A stretch of 64,000 nucleotides of DNA from Paulinella micropora (GCA_009731375.1 BJOX01000119.1:12832-76831), one strand, 5' to 3'. Counted from the first letter of the stretch, positions 8,707 to 50,570 are shown. Numbers and translations are program-made. Notes: generated by a model from the letters alone, not told the origin.

Positions 8707-11700
8707 GCATCAAGCCTCATCGCTTAACTTTGAACGATCATCGCTAGCTTGCGGCGTTTTTCGAACGTCAGTGCATGGTCGCCGCGGCCGGATACCTTGC
8801 GGAAGGGGCCAGCTTGTCAACTTGCAGTCTCAGAGTCAGCGTACAGTGCGCATGTATCTGTGTTACCTGCGCATTGTAAACTCATTTGTCTATCGGAACA
8901 GCAAGTGGCACAGCAGGATCCTGGACTCAGCGACGAGATGATATTTTCTAGTCAGCGCCATTCTCCTTGCCTATTGTAAAGCGTCAAATCTCGAAAACGC
9001 TTGGCTCATGGCCCGAGCCTGCATGTCGACCAAAAGGGATGTGAGGGCGACGAAGTCAGGAAACAAGCGTCGTTTGAATCTCAGAGGGTGAAGTCCGTAA
9101 ACAAGTGGTCACCGACATGATGGAAATGCGCGTATTAGTGGGGAGTCAGAACGCTACACCTGCATGGTCAGAACGTATGTAATACAGTACTCCGGCTCTG
9201 GCACGATCGGCGTCGAGTATCACCTCGCGACAAGGAATCTGTATATACCATCAACTTCCTGCCATTTCATCTCAGCCGCGAAAGTGACTTGAAATTAATG
9301 ATTCGTCATGAAGTTCTGGTCATGAGGCCTGGAGTACCGGTACTATGACTAAAATTATCCGTTACTGATAGCAGGCTGGGCGGGTAAGAACATGTAGTAA
9401 CTGCTGCAGGGAAGGGTTTTTGGTGGCAATACTAGTACGTGGCGAGCGTTAAAACGAAGAATTCACACGGGCATCGGAATCAATCATAAAGGATCAGCCG
9501 TAATGTGACCGTGCGATAAATTTGATCAGAAGCTGTATTTGCAATCAACTTGAAAAACCCTTCTTATTGAAGCATCATTTCAGACCTGTGACAACAGACT
9601 AAAAATTAGGGCTAAAGACAAGCCTCTGGCTGCATCTGAAACAGAAGCTTCGGCAGTGACTGAGCCAAGTTCATGCCAGTGGACCCCGACCCGGACCATA
9701 TGTAGTTAGCTGCCTATCAAAAATCTAATAAATGTCAGTTTAATTTTCACACTTAATTTCAAGGTATGATTTCATTTACTTAAGTGATTACTTTGAACTC
9801 TACATAAAAAAAAATAAATTGATGTATGATGGTTCTTGCGTTGTAAGCGTTCTTGCATCCAACCAGTAACTTTTTTGCTACTCCCTCCGGCCCGCACATT
9901 TTTGAGCGTGAAGTTTCACGATTGCCTAGGAAATTCTACGGGTTTTTCGGTTGAGCTAGGGAAATATTTCTTTTACACTGGGAAATATTTTTTTAACACT
10001 GGAAAAATAGTGTCAGAGGCCTATACACATAGCTAGTTTCTGATGTGTAAGGAACACATGATGAACGAAGAACGTAAGAATTCAGTTCACTGAGTTTCAA
10101 GGAACATATGTATATACTTTTTTATTAAAATAGCATTTGTATATGCTGAGCAATTTCAAAGTGAAAACCGGTCGTAATGAATCAAAGCAAAATGAAAAAA
10201 TCATCATAGAAGCTGTATTATTCATTAAATGTTGCTGGAAAGTAGTTAATTCAACTCCTGTGTTCACTAGTTGAACATTTCTGATTTTTTGTGGCTTATT
10301 TTTTTGTGTGTCTAAAAATATAAAGTAAGACATTTTTTGAAGCATGAAACTCGAGAAGGCAGTGACCTTGTGTGCATTTCAGGAGGTCTGTGCACATGTT
10401 CTGAGGCTTGGAATAGCATCACAATAAACAAAAACACCATTTTCAACAATAAAATTGAAAGGAGCGATGCGCTCTCATCGATTTTCAAAGTGATGTTTTG
10501 GTCAGACATACCATCGAAAAATCGCTGTGTGAAATCTCATTGTGTATTCAAATTACCAAGGACAGGCTTTGTGAATTTACGTGTATTAAGTATACAAACA
10601 GATTTAGACATTCTATAGCCCTATACAAACTGATTTCTAATCACAAAACATAACTTTCCATTTTATCATTGCAAAAAAATACCACCAAACACCAAGTAAG
10701 TTTGTCGTACAGAAGAGGAATTTTATTGAAAAAATTTGTACAAGTGTTCTTAAACTAGTATCCTTAGAATTGAACTATGAAAAGCAAAAACCACCAAAGA
10801 TACAAGGAGCTACAAATATCAACAACGAGAACGAGTGCGCAGACACCATTTTTGACATGGGAAATTTCACGACCTCTTCAAAAAATCAACACTGCAAAAA
10901 TCGGGTCACTGCCGTATAAAAAAGTGAGGGCCGGCTTGAACAACATGCATTTTTCATGTCAAAAAGGGGCTGCGATCTAGTTTTGAACCAGAAGGTTTTA
11001 TAACATTTCAAATATAGACTATGAGAGAAAAAAATACAATCTATTCCCCACAGTAGTTTTCAGCGATTTTAATTAACATCGCTCATAGTGGTTTTTTTCA
11101 AAAACCTTCCTTAATCAGAACGTGTTGTATTTGACCACAAAGATGTGCAGTCAAGAAGTGACATATCATTGTTTTTTTACAGTGGGGAATAGTTCAAGAC
11201 ATGTATAATTAATTTTTAAAAACCGTTTGAACACATCTATTTTAGTTTAAACGCAGATTTGCGCACCGATTTCGTAAACTTTATTAGCAAGCTAACGACA
11301 TATGCCGTGACCGTGCCACTTGCCGAACCTAGGACGAAGCTCTCGGACTCGTGACCGGTCACACTAATTCAAATATAATTCGTATCCGTATCATAACCGG
11401 ATTTTCAGGTGCTATCAGCTGAAGTTTAATACCGGTTATACATTCTTCAAGTACTAAGGAATCATAATAAAGGGAATCAGTGCCAAGAGAGGGGTAGGAC
11501 TCGTGACAAAGAAAATTTCATAAACGACAGGGAAAGGCGGAACTCGGAAGTTGGTCGGAAGGGAGGCCCACTCACGGTGAACTTGAAATGGGAACAGCGA
11601 AGACAAGTATTTCATCGTCACGGTTGAACCAATGGCCCGGACAATTTATTAATAATATTAATATATTTAATCATACCGGTCCACCCCGGGGGCAAATGAC

Positions 11701-12200
11701 AATTACCTATCAAGTTTCAAGTACCTATATCAGTCACTCTAAGTGCGGCTTAGTGCCGGTAACGGTGAATTTAAGGCTTTGGCGGTTTGGGGTGTGGCGG
11801 CGCGGCTTAGCCTCTAGGGACGTGTTGAGACTCCTCGTCCATCTCTAATCATCCAGTTGAAGTAGTCAAAGACGGTGCCTGAGTGCGACTCCCTCTCGTT
11901 GTCCAGTGGGTTATGAGCAGCCCTGCCAGCGCCTAGAAGCCTGTGACTCTGGCACTGCACTGAGCCTGAGCGAGCTGAAGGAGGAGACCATCGCCGACTG
12001 GGAGGCGACTGTCGACAAAAGAGGTTTGGTTCACAGTGTCATCAAGTTCCTGTAATTGACACACCGTGCCATAAAGAGAAGCTATGGGAACGCTGTGGTT
12101 TTGGAACGAATCGTCCGGTCGGCCCGGATACCTGCCAGTCTCCGTCACTTTTTTTTACTATTAATATTAATATCGGGTGACCGGCGTCAAGGAGAAGAGG
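8707..12200. other. non-coding interval
   Basis: About 3.5 kb of non-repetitive sequence. Stops are frequent in all frames and no ORF resembles a family I know. The longest candidates (about 60-95 codons) lack motifs and splice logic. Confidence 0.6.
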
Positions 12201-12285
12201 ACAGTATTATATCAGACTGAGCACTTTAACGACCGGCCAAAATCATCACCGTTGACTTTTTCACTCTTTTTGACCGGCCCGTTCG
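12201..12285 (-). repeat. dispersed repeat, second copy near 60335-60425
   Basis: Read on the minus strand, this stretch aligns with 60335-60425. Shared blocks include GTGACCGGTCAAAAAGAGTG-like, a TCAACGGT block, GGCCGATCGTTAA-like and GCTCACTCTGATA-like. The second copy lies just inside the large inverted-repeat element at 60104-61402, so this is probably a degraded relative of that element. Confidence 0.5.
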
Positions 12286-12562
12286 ATTCTGCCGACCCCG
12301 CCTCGCAGCGCGACAGCATCATGATCACAATCTCTCTCTGAGTCAGAGTCTCTCTCTGAATCTCTCTCTCACTCCGTGACTCACTCACTCATTCTCTCTC
12401 TGTCTCTCTCAGAATCGGTTATATTATTAGAAAGGCTGCAAAAAATTAATAAAATATAGATATATACTATGTTTCCGGTTATTTACACTAGTATAATCAC
12501 AGTTATTTTTTTTAAAATTCAAACTGTAGTGTTTGTGTAAAATTAAGTGTAATAAACTGCAA

Positions 12563-12663
12563 AGGGGCCCCCTACGCCTACCCCGCCTCGCTGCGCGACA
12601 GCGCGGCGAGGCGGGGTCTATGAACAGGTCGGCAGCGCGGGGTTGGCGTAGGTGGCCTCCCCC
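12563..12663. repeat. GC-rich nested inverted repeat
   Basis: The inner hairpin at 12581-12616 pairs CCCCGCCTCGC with GCGAGGCGGGG perfectly over 11 bp and continues through GCGC/GCGC. An outer arm (GGCCCCCTACGCCTACCCCGC) pairs imperfectly with 12637-12660. A partial copy (CCCCGCCTCGCAGCGCGACA) lies at 12297-12316. The surroundings are AT-rich. Confidence 0.7.
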
Positions 12664-12965
12664 TTCCCCCCCTCACTGCTTCAGGTACACATGCCCTGCG
12701 GGCCAAAACACCTCTCTAACTAAATCTATCACACGTCGGCTCTGCCGGACCCGAAATCGTATACACATATATATATATATGTATATTCCTATCATCATCG
12801 ACCGATGGCCTGGATAAGTTACTAAGCATGATAACTCTTACGATACAAACTACGACTTATTTGACTACTGCTACAATAGTCGAGTAAGCTTCTCAGTAGT
12901 ATTAATAGTAGAAGAAGAAGAGGAGTCAGTACTTCAAACGATGGGGTTAGCAGGGACATTGATGA

Positions 12966-13205
12966 TGTAGATATAGATATAGATATAGATATAGATATAG
13001 ATATAGATATAAATATAGATATAGATATAGATATAGATATAAATATTGATATTGATATAGATATAGATATAGATATAGATATAGATATATAGATATAGAT
13101 ATATAGATATATATATAGATATAGATATGGATATGGATATGGATATGAATATAGATATAGATATAGATATAGATATAGATATGGATATAGATATAGATAA
13201 GAATG
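12966..13205 (+). repeat. (GATATA)n microsatellite
   Basis: Almost uninterrupted hexamer GATATA with small variants. It lies 3' of the peptidase gene and continues into the array at 13206-13746. Confidence 0.97.
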
Positions 13206-13746
13206 TAGCGCTCAACTTTGACCTATCTTGCAACGTGAACGTCGCTGGACATACAGTATAGATATAGATATAGATATAGATATAGATATAGATATAGATA
13301 AGAACAAGGTTGACCTATCTTGCAACGTGAACGTCGCTAGACATACTTAAGTATAGATATAGATATAGATATAGATATAGATATAGATATAGATATAGAT
13401 ATAGATAAGAACAAGATTGACCTATCTTGCAACGTGAAGGTCGCTAGACATACTTAAGTATAGATATAGATATATATATAGATATAGATATAGATATGGA
13501 TATAGATATAGATATAGATATAGATATAGATGTAGATGTAGATGTAGATATAGATATAGATATAGATATAGATATAGATATAGATATAGAACAACGGTGA
13601 CCTATCTTGCAACGTGAACGTCGCTAGACATACTTAGTATAGATATAGATATAGATATAGATATAGATATAGATATAGATATATAGATATAGATATAGAT
13701 AAGAACAACGGTGACCTATCTTGCAACGTCGCTAGACATACTTAAG
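13206..13746 (-). repeat. array of terminal-exon fragments, peptidase gene
   Basis: Five copies of a roughly 45-bp piece (near 13206-13252, 13300-13350, 13405-13460, 13585-13640 and a shortened one at 13702-13745) separated by (GATATA)n. Each matches, on the minus strand, the end of exon 17 (TCTAGCGACGTTCACG then TTGCAAGATAGG). The intact exon is at 13841-13918. The fragments lie downstream of the stop codon, so they would be in the 3' UTR or beyond it. Confidence 0.85.
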
Positions 13747-13840
13747 TATAGATATAGATATAGATGTAGATATAGATATAGATATAGATATAGATATAGA
13801 TATAGATATAGATATAGATATAGATAAGAACAACGGTGAA

Positions 13841-36009
<22,169 letters not shown>

Positions 36010-36066
36010 TAAATTGGCGCCACCAAAGCAGAAACACTAAGGAATATCAAGGCAAGAACAAAAAAT

Positions 36067-41150
<5,084 letters not shown>

Positions 41151-41164
41151 CCTTTGTCAACACG

Positions 41165-41962
41165 ATGTGTCCGTGTATGTCAGGTAGCACTTCCAACTCC
41201 ATGCGCACCTGTCGCATGGCCCGGGCGGCCTTACCGCGAGCATCTCACAGGCGCGCCTGTCCGACTCCCTCGTCTGCCTCACCGCGTCAGCATCAGCGCT
41301 TTCTCTCATCAAGACAGATCAGACCACCATCACCGAGACTACCTGCCGACAAACGCGAACGAACCGGGATGAAAGGCCAGTCGATGCTCTCACCATTTCC
41401 AAGAATGCCTGTCGGCAAACGCGAACGAATCGTCATGAAAGGCAAGTCGACACAAGAGCTTCTGGAGCTCTGGAGCGCAGGAATGTTCGCAACAGATCCG
41501 GCAGTGGTCGTCTGGCTGCATGTCGGTAATGAAGTGTGGGCTCGAAAACTGCCAATTGTAGCAGCCGAGCACCCTGTCTGTGCAAGACTGATGCAAGCCG
41601 TCGAACAAGAGCTGCCTAGCTTACGAGGCAGAGAGATCTCCATGGCATGGCTGGGCGCAAGGAGCTTGGGCGTCACCTGTAAAGACTTCTTACAGAAGCT
41701 TAGCAAGGTGACGAAAGAGCATGCGGGGTCTTTGGATGCACAGGCGATAGCAAACACGCTGAGCTGCATCAGACGGTTGGGGTTTCACTCGGACAAAGAT
41801 TTGCTGAACGCGCTGGACAAAGATTTGCTGAACGCGCTGTGCGCGGAAGCGTTAAAGAAGCCCGACTCCTTTAGTGCACAGAACATTACTGACACTTTGC
41901 TTTCCTTGGAGAAGCTTGAGCACAACCCGGGACCAGCCCTGCTGAGGGTATTGTGTGCGCAG
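41165..41962 (+). CDS. OPR gene exon 1
   Basis: 266 codons, donor CAG/GTAAGA. Basic N-terminus, then an N-terminal helical part ([15 protein letters not shown]) and the first repeats ([18 protein letters not shown]). Two in-frame tandem duplications: a diverged 66-bp one at about 41338-41467 (KRER...MKG twice) and a perfect 24-bp one at 41792-41815/41816-41839 (DKDLLNAL twice). Confidence 0.9.
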
Positions 41963-42172
41963 GTAAGAATAATAAGAAAGGATCAATTGAACAGACAACA
42001 TGCAAGCTAAATCCAAAACATTTGCAAACATGTGATGCTATTGTGAAAAATGCATGATTTCAGCTTGTTTTAATCATGTTATCAAAATAATAAATGAAAT
42101 AATAAATAATCAAATAGATATAAATCAAACCCCAACCGGTAGAGCCGTTTTTTTGTTGTTGTTGTTGTTGTT

Positions 42173-42236
<64 letters not shown>

Positions 42237-42762
42237 NNNNNNNNNNNNNNNNNNNNNNNNNNNNNNNNNNNNNNNNNNNNNNNNNNNNNNNNNNNNNNNN
42301 NNNNNNNNNNNNNNNNNNNNNNNNNNNNNNNNNNNNNNNNNNNNNNNNNNNNNNNNNNNNNNNNNNNNNNNNNNNNNNNNNNNNNNNNNNNNNNNNNNNN
42401 NNNNNNNNNNNNNNNNNNNNNNNNNNNNNNNNNNNNNNTTTTTTTTTCGTGTTTGCGCAGGCGTTGAAGCAAGTGGCGTTTTTCAAAGCGCCCGTGTGTG
42501 TCCTGGTCGTGAGTGCGCTGGCCAAGTTCGAGTACAACCCAGGCGACCAAGTGCTCAAGTTGCTGTGTGCGAAGGCCATGAGCAGACAGGACTTGCCTCC
42601 GCGGGACGTGGCGGCGCTCTTGCAGAGTCTGGCGAAACTTAAGCCCAGCCCCAGCCAGCAAGTCTTAGGGCCGTTAGGCACGGCGATGGGAAAGCATGTA
42701 AAGTCGTTCACTCCATTCTCTATTGCTAACTGCTTGAACGGCTTGGGGAATCTCCAACGTGG

Positions 42763-42793
<31 letters not shown>

Positions 42794-42794
42794 G

Positions 42795-42848
<54 letters not shown>

Positions 42849-42878
42849 CATCTATCTATCTATCAATCTATCTATCTA

Positions 42879-42932
<54 letters not shown>

Positions 42933-42965
42933 TTATCTATCTATCCTATCCTATCCTATGCTATC

Positions 42966-43017
<52 letters not shown>

Positions 43018-43020
43018 ATG

Positions 43021-43083
<63 letters not shown>

Positions 43084-43099
43084 GTCTGTCTATCTGTCT

Positions 43100-43134
<35 letters not shown>

Positions 43135-43160
43135 GTCTATCTATCTATCTAATCTATGTA

Positions 43161-43198
<38 letters not shown>

Positions 43199-43235
43199 TT
43201 ATCTATCTATCCTATCCTATCCTATCTTATCTTAT

Positions 43236-43267
<32 letters not shown>

Positions 43268-45383
43268 TATCTTATCTTATCTTATCTTATCTTATCTTAT
43301 CTCATCTTATCTCATCTCATCTCATCTCACCTCATCTTATCTTATCTTATCTTATCTTATCTTATCTTATCTTATCTTATCTTATCTTATCTTATCTTAT
43401 CTTATCTTATCTTATCTTATCCTTATCCTTATCCTTATCCTTATCCTTATCCTTATCCTTATCCTTATCCTTATCCTTATCCTATCCTATCTTATCCTAT
43501 CCTATCTTATCTTATCTGATCTGATCTGATCTGATCTGATCTGATCTGATCTGATCTTAGCTTAGCTTAGCTTAGCTTAGCTTAGCTTTAGCTTAGCTTA
43601 GCTTAGCTTTAGCTTAGCTTAGCTTTAGCTTTAGCTTTAGCTTTAGCTTTAGCCTTAGCCTTAGCCTTAGCCTTAGCCTTAGCCTTAGCCTTAGCCTTCG
43701 CCTTCGCCTTCGCTTTCGCTTTCGCTTTCGCTTCCGCTTCCGCTTCGCTTCGCTTAGCTTCTTAGCTAAGCTTCGCTTAGCTTCTTAGCTAAGCTTCGCT
43801 TAGCTTCTTAGCTAAGCTTCCCTTAGCTTCTTAGCTAAGCTAAGCTTAGCTTCTTAGCTTAGCTAAGCTAAGCTTAGCTAAGCTTAGCTTAGCTTAGCTT
43901 AGCTTAGCTTAGCTTAGCTTAGCTTAGCTTAGCTCAGCTCAGCTCAGCTTAGCTTAGCTTAGCTTAGCTTAGCTTAGCTTAGCGTAGCGTAGCTTGGCTT
44001 AGCTTAGTTTAGCTTAGCTTAGCTTAGCTTAGCTTAGCTTAGCTTAGCTTAGCTTAGCGTAGCGTAGCTTAGCGTAGCGCAGCGCAGCGCAGCGCAGCTC
44101 AGCGCAGCTGCGCTCAGCGCAGCTCAGCTCACCTTACCTTACCTTACCTTACCTTACCTTACCTTACCTCAGCTTACCTCAGCTTACCTTACCTTACCTT
44201 ACCTTACCTTACCTTACCTTACCTTACCTTACCTTACCTTAGCAGCTCAGCTTACCTCACCTTACCTTACCTTACCTTACCTTACCTTACCTCACCTTAC
44301 CTCAGCTTACCTTACCTTACCTTACCTTACCTTACCTTGCCTTACCTTTAGCGCAGCTCAGCGCAGCTGCGCTCAGCGCAGCTTACCTCACCTTACCTTA
44401 CCTTACCTTACCTTACCTTACCTTACCTTACCTCAGCTTACCTCAGCTTACCTTACCTTACCTTACCTTACCTTACCTTACCTTAGCAGCTCAGCCCTCA
44501 GCTTACCTCAGCTTACCTTACCTTACCTTACCTTACCTTACCTTACCTTACCTTACCTTTAGCGCAGCTCAGCGCAGCTGCGCTCAGCGCAGCTTACCTC
44601 ACCTTAGCTTACCTTACCTTACCTTACCTTACCTCAGCTTACCTCAGCTTACCTCAGCTTACCTCAGCTTACCTTACCTTACCTTACCTTACCTTACCTT
44701 ACCTGACCTTAGCAGCTCAGCTTACCTCACCTTACCTTACCTTACCTTTCCTTACCTTACCTTACCTTACCTCAGCTTACCTCAGCTTACCTTACCTTAC
44801 CTTACCTTACCTTAGCTTAGCTTAGCTTAGCTTAGCTTACCTTAGCTTACCTTAGCTTACCTTAGCTTACCTTAGCTTACCTTAGCTTACCTTAGCTTAC
44901 CTTAGCTTACCTTAGCTTACCTTAGCTTACCTTAGCTTACCTTACCTTACCTTAGCTTACCTTAGCTTACCTTAGCTTACCTTAACTTACCTTAGCTTAC
45001 CTTACCTTACCTTACCTTACCTTACCTTACCTTACCTTACCTTACCTTACCTTACCTTACCTTACCTACCTTACCTTACCTTACCTTACCTTAGCTTACC
45101 TTAGCTTACCTTAGCTTACCTTAGCTTACCTTAGCTTACCTTACCTTACCTTACCTTACCTTAGCTTACCTTAGCTTACCTTACCATACCTTACCTTACC
45201 TTAGCTTACCTTACCTTTACCTTTATCTTTACCTTTATCTTTATCTTTACCTTTACCTTTACTTTTACCTTTACCTTTACCTTTGCCTTCACCTTCACCT
45301 TTACCTTCACCTTTACCTTTACCTTTACCTTTACCTTTACCCTTACCTTACCTTACCTTACCTTACCTACCTACCTACCTATC

Positions 45384-45450
<67 letters not shown>

Positions 45451-45529
45451 CTATCTGTCTATCTATCTATCTATCTTAGGTTCCCAGCAGCGCGAGATGC
45501 TGCAGCTGCTGTATGCGCAGGCGGTATGA

Positions 45530-45608
<79 letters not shown>

Positions 45609-45649
45609 TAATAATGATGATGATGATGATGATGTTAATAATAATAATG

Positions 45650-45720
<71 letters not shown>

Positions 45721-46845
45721 ATATCTGAGGCGTACTGATGCAGCTAATGGCATATCCTCAACGGACATAAGCCTCCAATACCCTTGTTCGAGGTCCTCCA
45801 CCCCCCCGTGTCAGTCTCTCGCCTGATGATCGGGGCCACCNNNNNNNNNNNNNNNNNNNNNNNNNNNNNNNNNNNNNNNNNNNNNNNNNNNNNNNNNNNN
45901 NNNNNNNNNNNNNNNNNNNNNNNNNNNNNNNNNNNNNNNNNNNNNNNNNNNNNNNNNNNNNNNNNNNNNNNNNNNNNNNNNNNNNNNNNNNNNNNNNNNN
46001 NNNNNNNNNNNNNNNNNNNNNNNNNNNNNNNNNNNNNNNNNNNNNNNNNNNNNNNNNNNNNNNNNNNNNNNNNNNNNNNNNNNNNNNNNNNNNNNNNNNN
46101 NNNNNNNNNNNNNNNNNNNNNNNNNNNNNNNNNNNNNNNNNNNNNNNNNNNNNNNNNNNNNNNNNNNNNNNNNNNNNNNNNNNNNNNNNNNNNNNNNNNN
46201 NNNNNNNNNNNNNNNNNNNNNNNNNNNNNNNNNNNNNNNNNNNNNNNNNNNNNNNNNNNNNNNNNNNNNNNNNNNNNNNNNNNNNNNNNNNNNNNNNNNN
46301 NNNNNNNNNNNNNNNNNNNNNNNNNNNNNNNNNNNNNNNNNNNNNNNNNNNNNNNNNNNNNNNNNNNNNNNNNNNNNNNNNNNNNNNNNNNNNNNNNNNN
46401 NNNNNNNNNNNNNNNNNNNNNNNNNNNNNNNNNNNNNNNNNNNNNNNNNNNNNNNNNNNNNNNNNNNNNNNNNNNNNNNNNNNNNNNNNNNNNNNNNNNN
46501 NNNNNNNNNNNNNNNNNNNNNNNNNNNNNNNNNNNNNNNNNNNNNNNNNNNNNNNNNNNNNNNNNNNNNNNNNNNNNNNNNNNNNNNNNNNNNNNNNNNN
46601 NNNNNNNNNNNNNNNNNNNNNNNNNNNNNNNNNNNNNNNNNNNNNNNNNNNNNNNNNNNNNNNGCTCTAATGACACCCCCGCAAGGGCAGTTCCAACACT
46701 TCCAGACGGACCGGTATGTTCAATGAAAATACTGGTCCAAATAGACCGGTATGTTCAATGAAAATACTGGTGGCACCGACGGGAATCGAACTGGCGACAG
46801 GGCCCAGATGGTAGAACTTGACCACTGGGCTATCACGGTGTCCAA

Positions 46846-46936
<91 letters not shown>

Positions 46937-48492
46937 TATCAGCTGGCATTCATTTGACCAATCAGTTTGCTCCACTGGCACTGAAGCCTTCTTTATCATA
47001 AACGCGAGCAAGCTAAGTTAATAACTATCGATAGGACAAATATAAAAACAAACACATGCACACACACGCACATGTACTCTGTTTGGCTCAAGGTGAAGAA
47101 AGCACAGTCGTTCAATGCGCTGGATGTAACGATAACGTTGAACGCGTTGGCGAAGCTTGAGGATGGCAAGACTGCGGATGTGAACCTCCAGGTAGTGACG
47201 TGTCGTGACGTGTCGTGACGTGACGTGACATGACGTGACATGACGTGACGTGACATGACGTGACGTGACGTGACGTGACGTGACTTGACATGACGTGACG
47301 TGACGTGACTTGACATGACGCGACGTGACGTGACTTGACATGACGTGACGTGACATGACCTGACATGACATGACATGACATGACGTGACGTGACCTGACT
47401 GACATGACATGACATGACATGACGTGATGTGACATTACATGACATGACATGACATAACACGACACGACACGACACGACACGAAACGACATGACATGACAT
47501 GGCATGACATGGCATGACACGACATCACACAACATGACATGACATGACATGACACGACATGACATGACATGACATATGACATGACATATGACATGACATG
47601 ACATGACATGACATGACATGACATGACATGGCATGACATGACATGACACGACATGACATGGCGTGGCATGGCATGACATGACATAACATAACGTAACATA
47701 ACATAACATAACATAACATAACATGGAATGACAAACATAACATAACCTAACAAAAACTAACATAAACATAACATAAACATACATAAACATAACATAATCG
47801 TAACATAAGCATAACTTAAACATAACAAATCGCATAAACATAACATAAGCATAACGCAAGCATAACCTAAACATAATATAACATTGCATGCATTCCATAC
47901 ATGCATACCTACACATGCAACATATACACATATATACATACATACATATATACACACTTACACGCATACTGTATGCATATAGGCAGTGCTGTATAGTCAG
48001 ACCTTGAAGAAAATATACACACATATACATACATACATATATACACACTTACACGCATACTGTATACATGTAGGCAGTGGTAAAGGCTTTGTCTATTCAG
48101 ACCTTGAAGAAAGTATACACGCATATACATACATACATACATATATACACACTTACACGCATACTGTATGCATGTAGGCAGTGCTAAAGGCGCTGTATGG
48201 TCAGGTCTTGAAGACAAGCGACTCATTCAGCGCGCACCACATCGCCATCAATTTAAACGCGATTCCTAAGCTAGACTCTAAGGAAGGCAGGGAAGTCCTT
48301 AAGACGCTGTGCACGCAGGCTTTGGAGAAAGTGGAGTCGTTCACTGCGCATGAGATTGCGATTGCTTTGAACGGGTTGGCAAGGGTTGAGCAAGACAAGG
48401 GAGAAATACAAGAAGTACTAGGCGCACTGTGCATGCAGGTATTTCATCTATCTATCTAGATATCTAAATATCTAGATATCTATCTATCTAGA

Positions 48493-48558
<66 letters not shown>

Positions 48559-48595
48559 CCTACCTACCTACCTACCTATCTATCTACCTACCTAC

Positions 48596-48646
<51 letters not shown>

Positions 48647-48778
48647 CCTACCTACCTACCTACCTACCTATCTATCTACCTACCTACCTACCTATCTATC
48701 TATCTACCTACCTACCTACCTACCTATCTATCTATCTACCTACCTACCTATCTATCTATCTATCTATCTATGTATCTA

Positions 48779-48835
<57 letters not shown>

Positions 48836-48920
48836 CCTACCTACCTATCTATCTATCTACCAGATCTTGAAGAAGGCGGAATCGACTAACAGAACATCGC
48901 CAACTATCTATCTTATCTAC

Positions 48921-48959
<39 letters not shown>

Positions 48960-48960
48960 C

Positions 48961-49010
<50 letters not shown>

Positions 49011-49233
49011 GTCTATCTATCTATCTATCTATCTATATCTACCTACCTACCTACCTACCTATCTATCTATCTATCTATCTACCTACCTGCCTATCTATCT
49101 ACCTACCTACCTACCTACCTACCTACCTATCTATCTATCTATCTACCTACCTACCTACTACCTACCTTTCTATCTATCTATCTACCTATCTACCTACCTA
49201 CCTATCTATCTATCTACCTATCTACCTACCTAC

Positions 49234-49308
<75 letters not shown>

Positions 49309-49426
49309 CCTACCTACCTACCTACCTACCTACCTATCTACCTGTCGACCTACCTACCTACCTACCTACCTACCTACCTACCTACCTATATATCAATCTA
49401 TCTACCCTACCTACCTACCTACCTAC

Positions 49427-49493
<67 letters not shown>

Positions 49494-49914
49494 CCTACCT
49501 ACCTACCTACCTACCTACCTATCTACCTATCTACCTATCTATCTACCAGGTCTTGAAAAAGGCGGAGTCCTTCGACTCACAAAACATAGCCAACACTTTG
49601 AACGCCTTGTCCAAGCTCGACTATAGTCAAGACAAGGAAGTGCTAAGGGTCATGTGCAAGCAAGCTGTGAAGAAAGTCAAGTCCTTCAATGCACAGGAAA
49701 TCGCGAACATGTTAAACGATCTGGCCAGGCTGGAGTTGGCTGCGGACGAGGCCTTGTTGGAGATGTTGTGTGGTGAGGCTGTAAGGAAAGTTGCCTGCTT
49801 CAACAGCCAAGAGATCGCTGGCAGTTTACAGGCGCTAGCTAAGCTCCAGTTCAAGATCGGGGACGACTTACTGCAGGTATGTATGTATGTATGTATGTAT
49901 GTATATGTACGTAT

Positions 49915-49959
<45 letters not shown>

Positions 49960-49994
49960 CATTCTATCTATCTATCCATTCTATCTATCTATCC

Positions 49995-50049
<55 letters not shown>

Positions 50050-50458
50050 GGTCTATCTGTCTGTCGGTCTATCTATCTATCTATCTTTCTATCTATCTAT
50101 CTATCTATCTATCTATTATTGTTTGATGTGAAACTGCGTTCCTTTGCAAGGACTACATTCCTTTGCGACATCTCATCTATCTATCTATCTATCTACCTAT
50201 CTACCTATCTATCTATCTATCTATCTAACTATCTAGGCTTTCTGCGAAGAGTTATTGAAGAAAGAGGATGTGTGTCATGCACAGGTATGTATGTATATGT
50301 ATGTATGTATGTATATATGTATATATGTATGTATGTATGTATGTATATATGTATTATTGAAGAAAGAGGATGTGTGTCATGCACAGGTATGTATGTATGC
50401 ATGTATGTATGTATGTATGTTGTATGTATGTATGTATGTATGTATGTATGTATGTATG

Positions 50459-50492
<34 letters not shown>

Positions 50493-50538
50493 TTATTGAA
50501 GAAAGAGGATGTGTGTCATGCACAGGTATGTATGTATG

Positions 50539-50570
<32 letters not shown>

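Noticed and set aside
11905-12054. Possible cytochrome b5-like tail (SELKEETIADWEATVDKRG)
   Set aside because: Only a short stretch with loose resemblance, no heme-binding motif and no exon partner.
45719-45745. Similarity of CTATATCTGAGGCG to the LINE 3' end CTATAGTCTGAGGAAG
   Set aside because: About a dozen matching bases next to a trinucleotide repeat is too little; could be chance.
46771-46845. Functional tRNA gene on the minus strand
   Set aside because: A and B boxes are good, but acceptor and T stems do not pair well and the anticodon arm is unclear. Called a SINE head instead.
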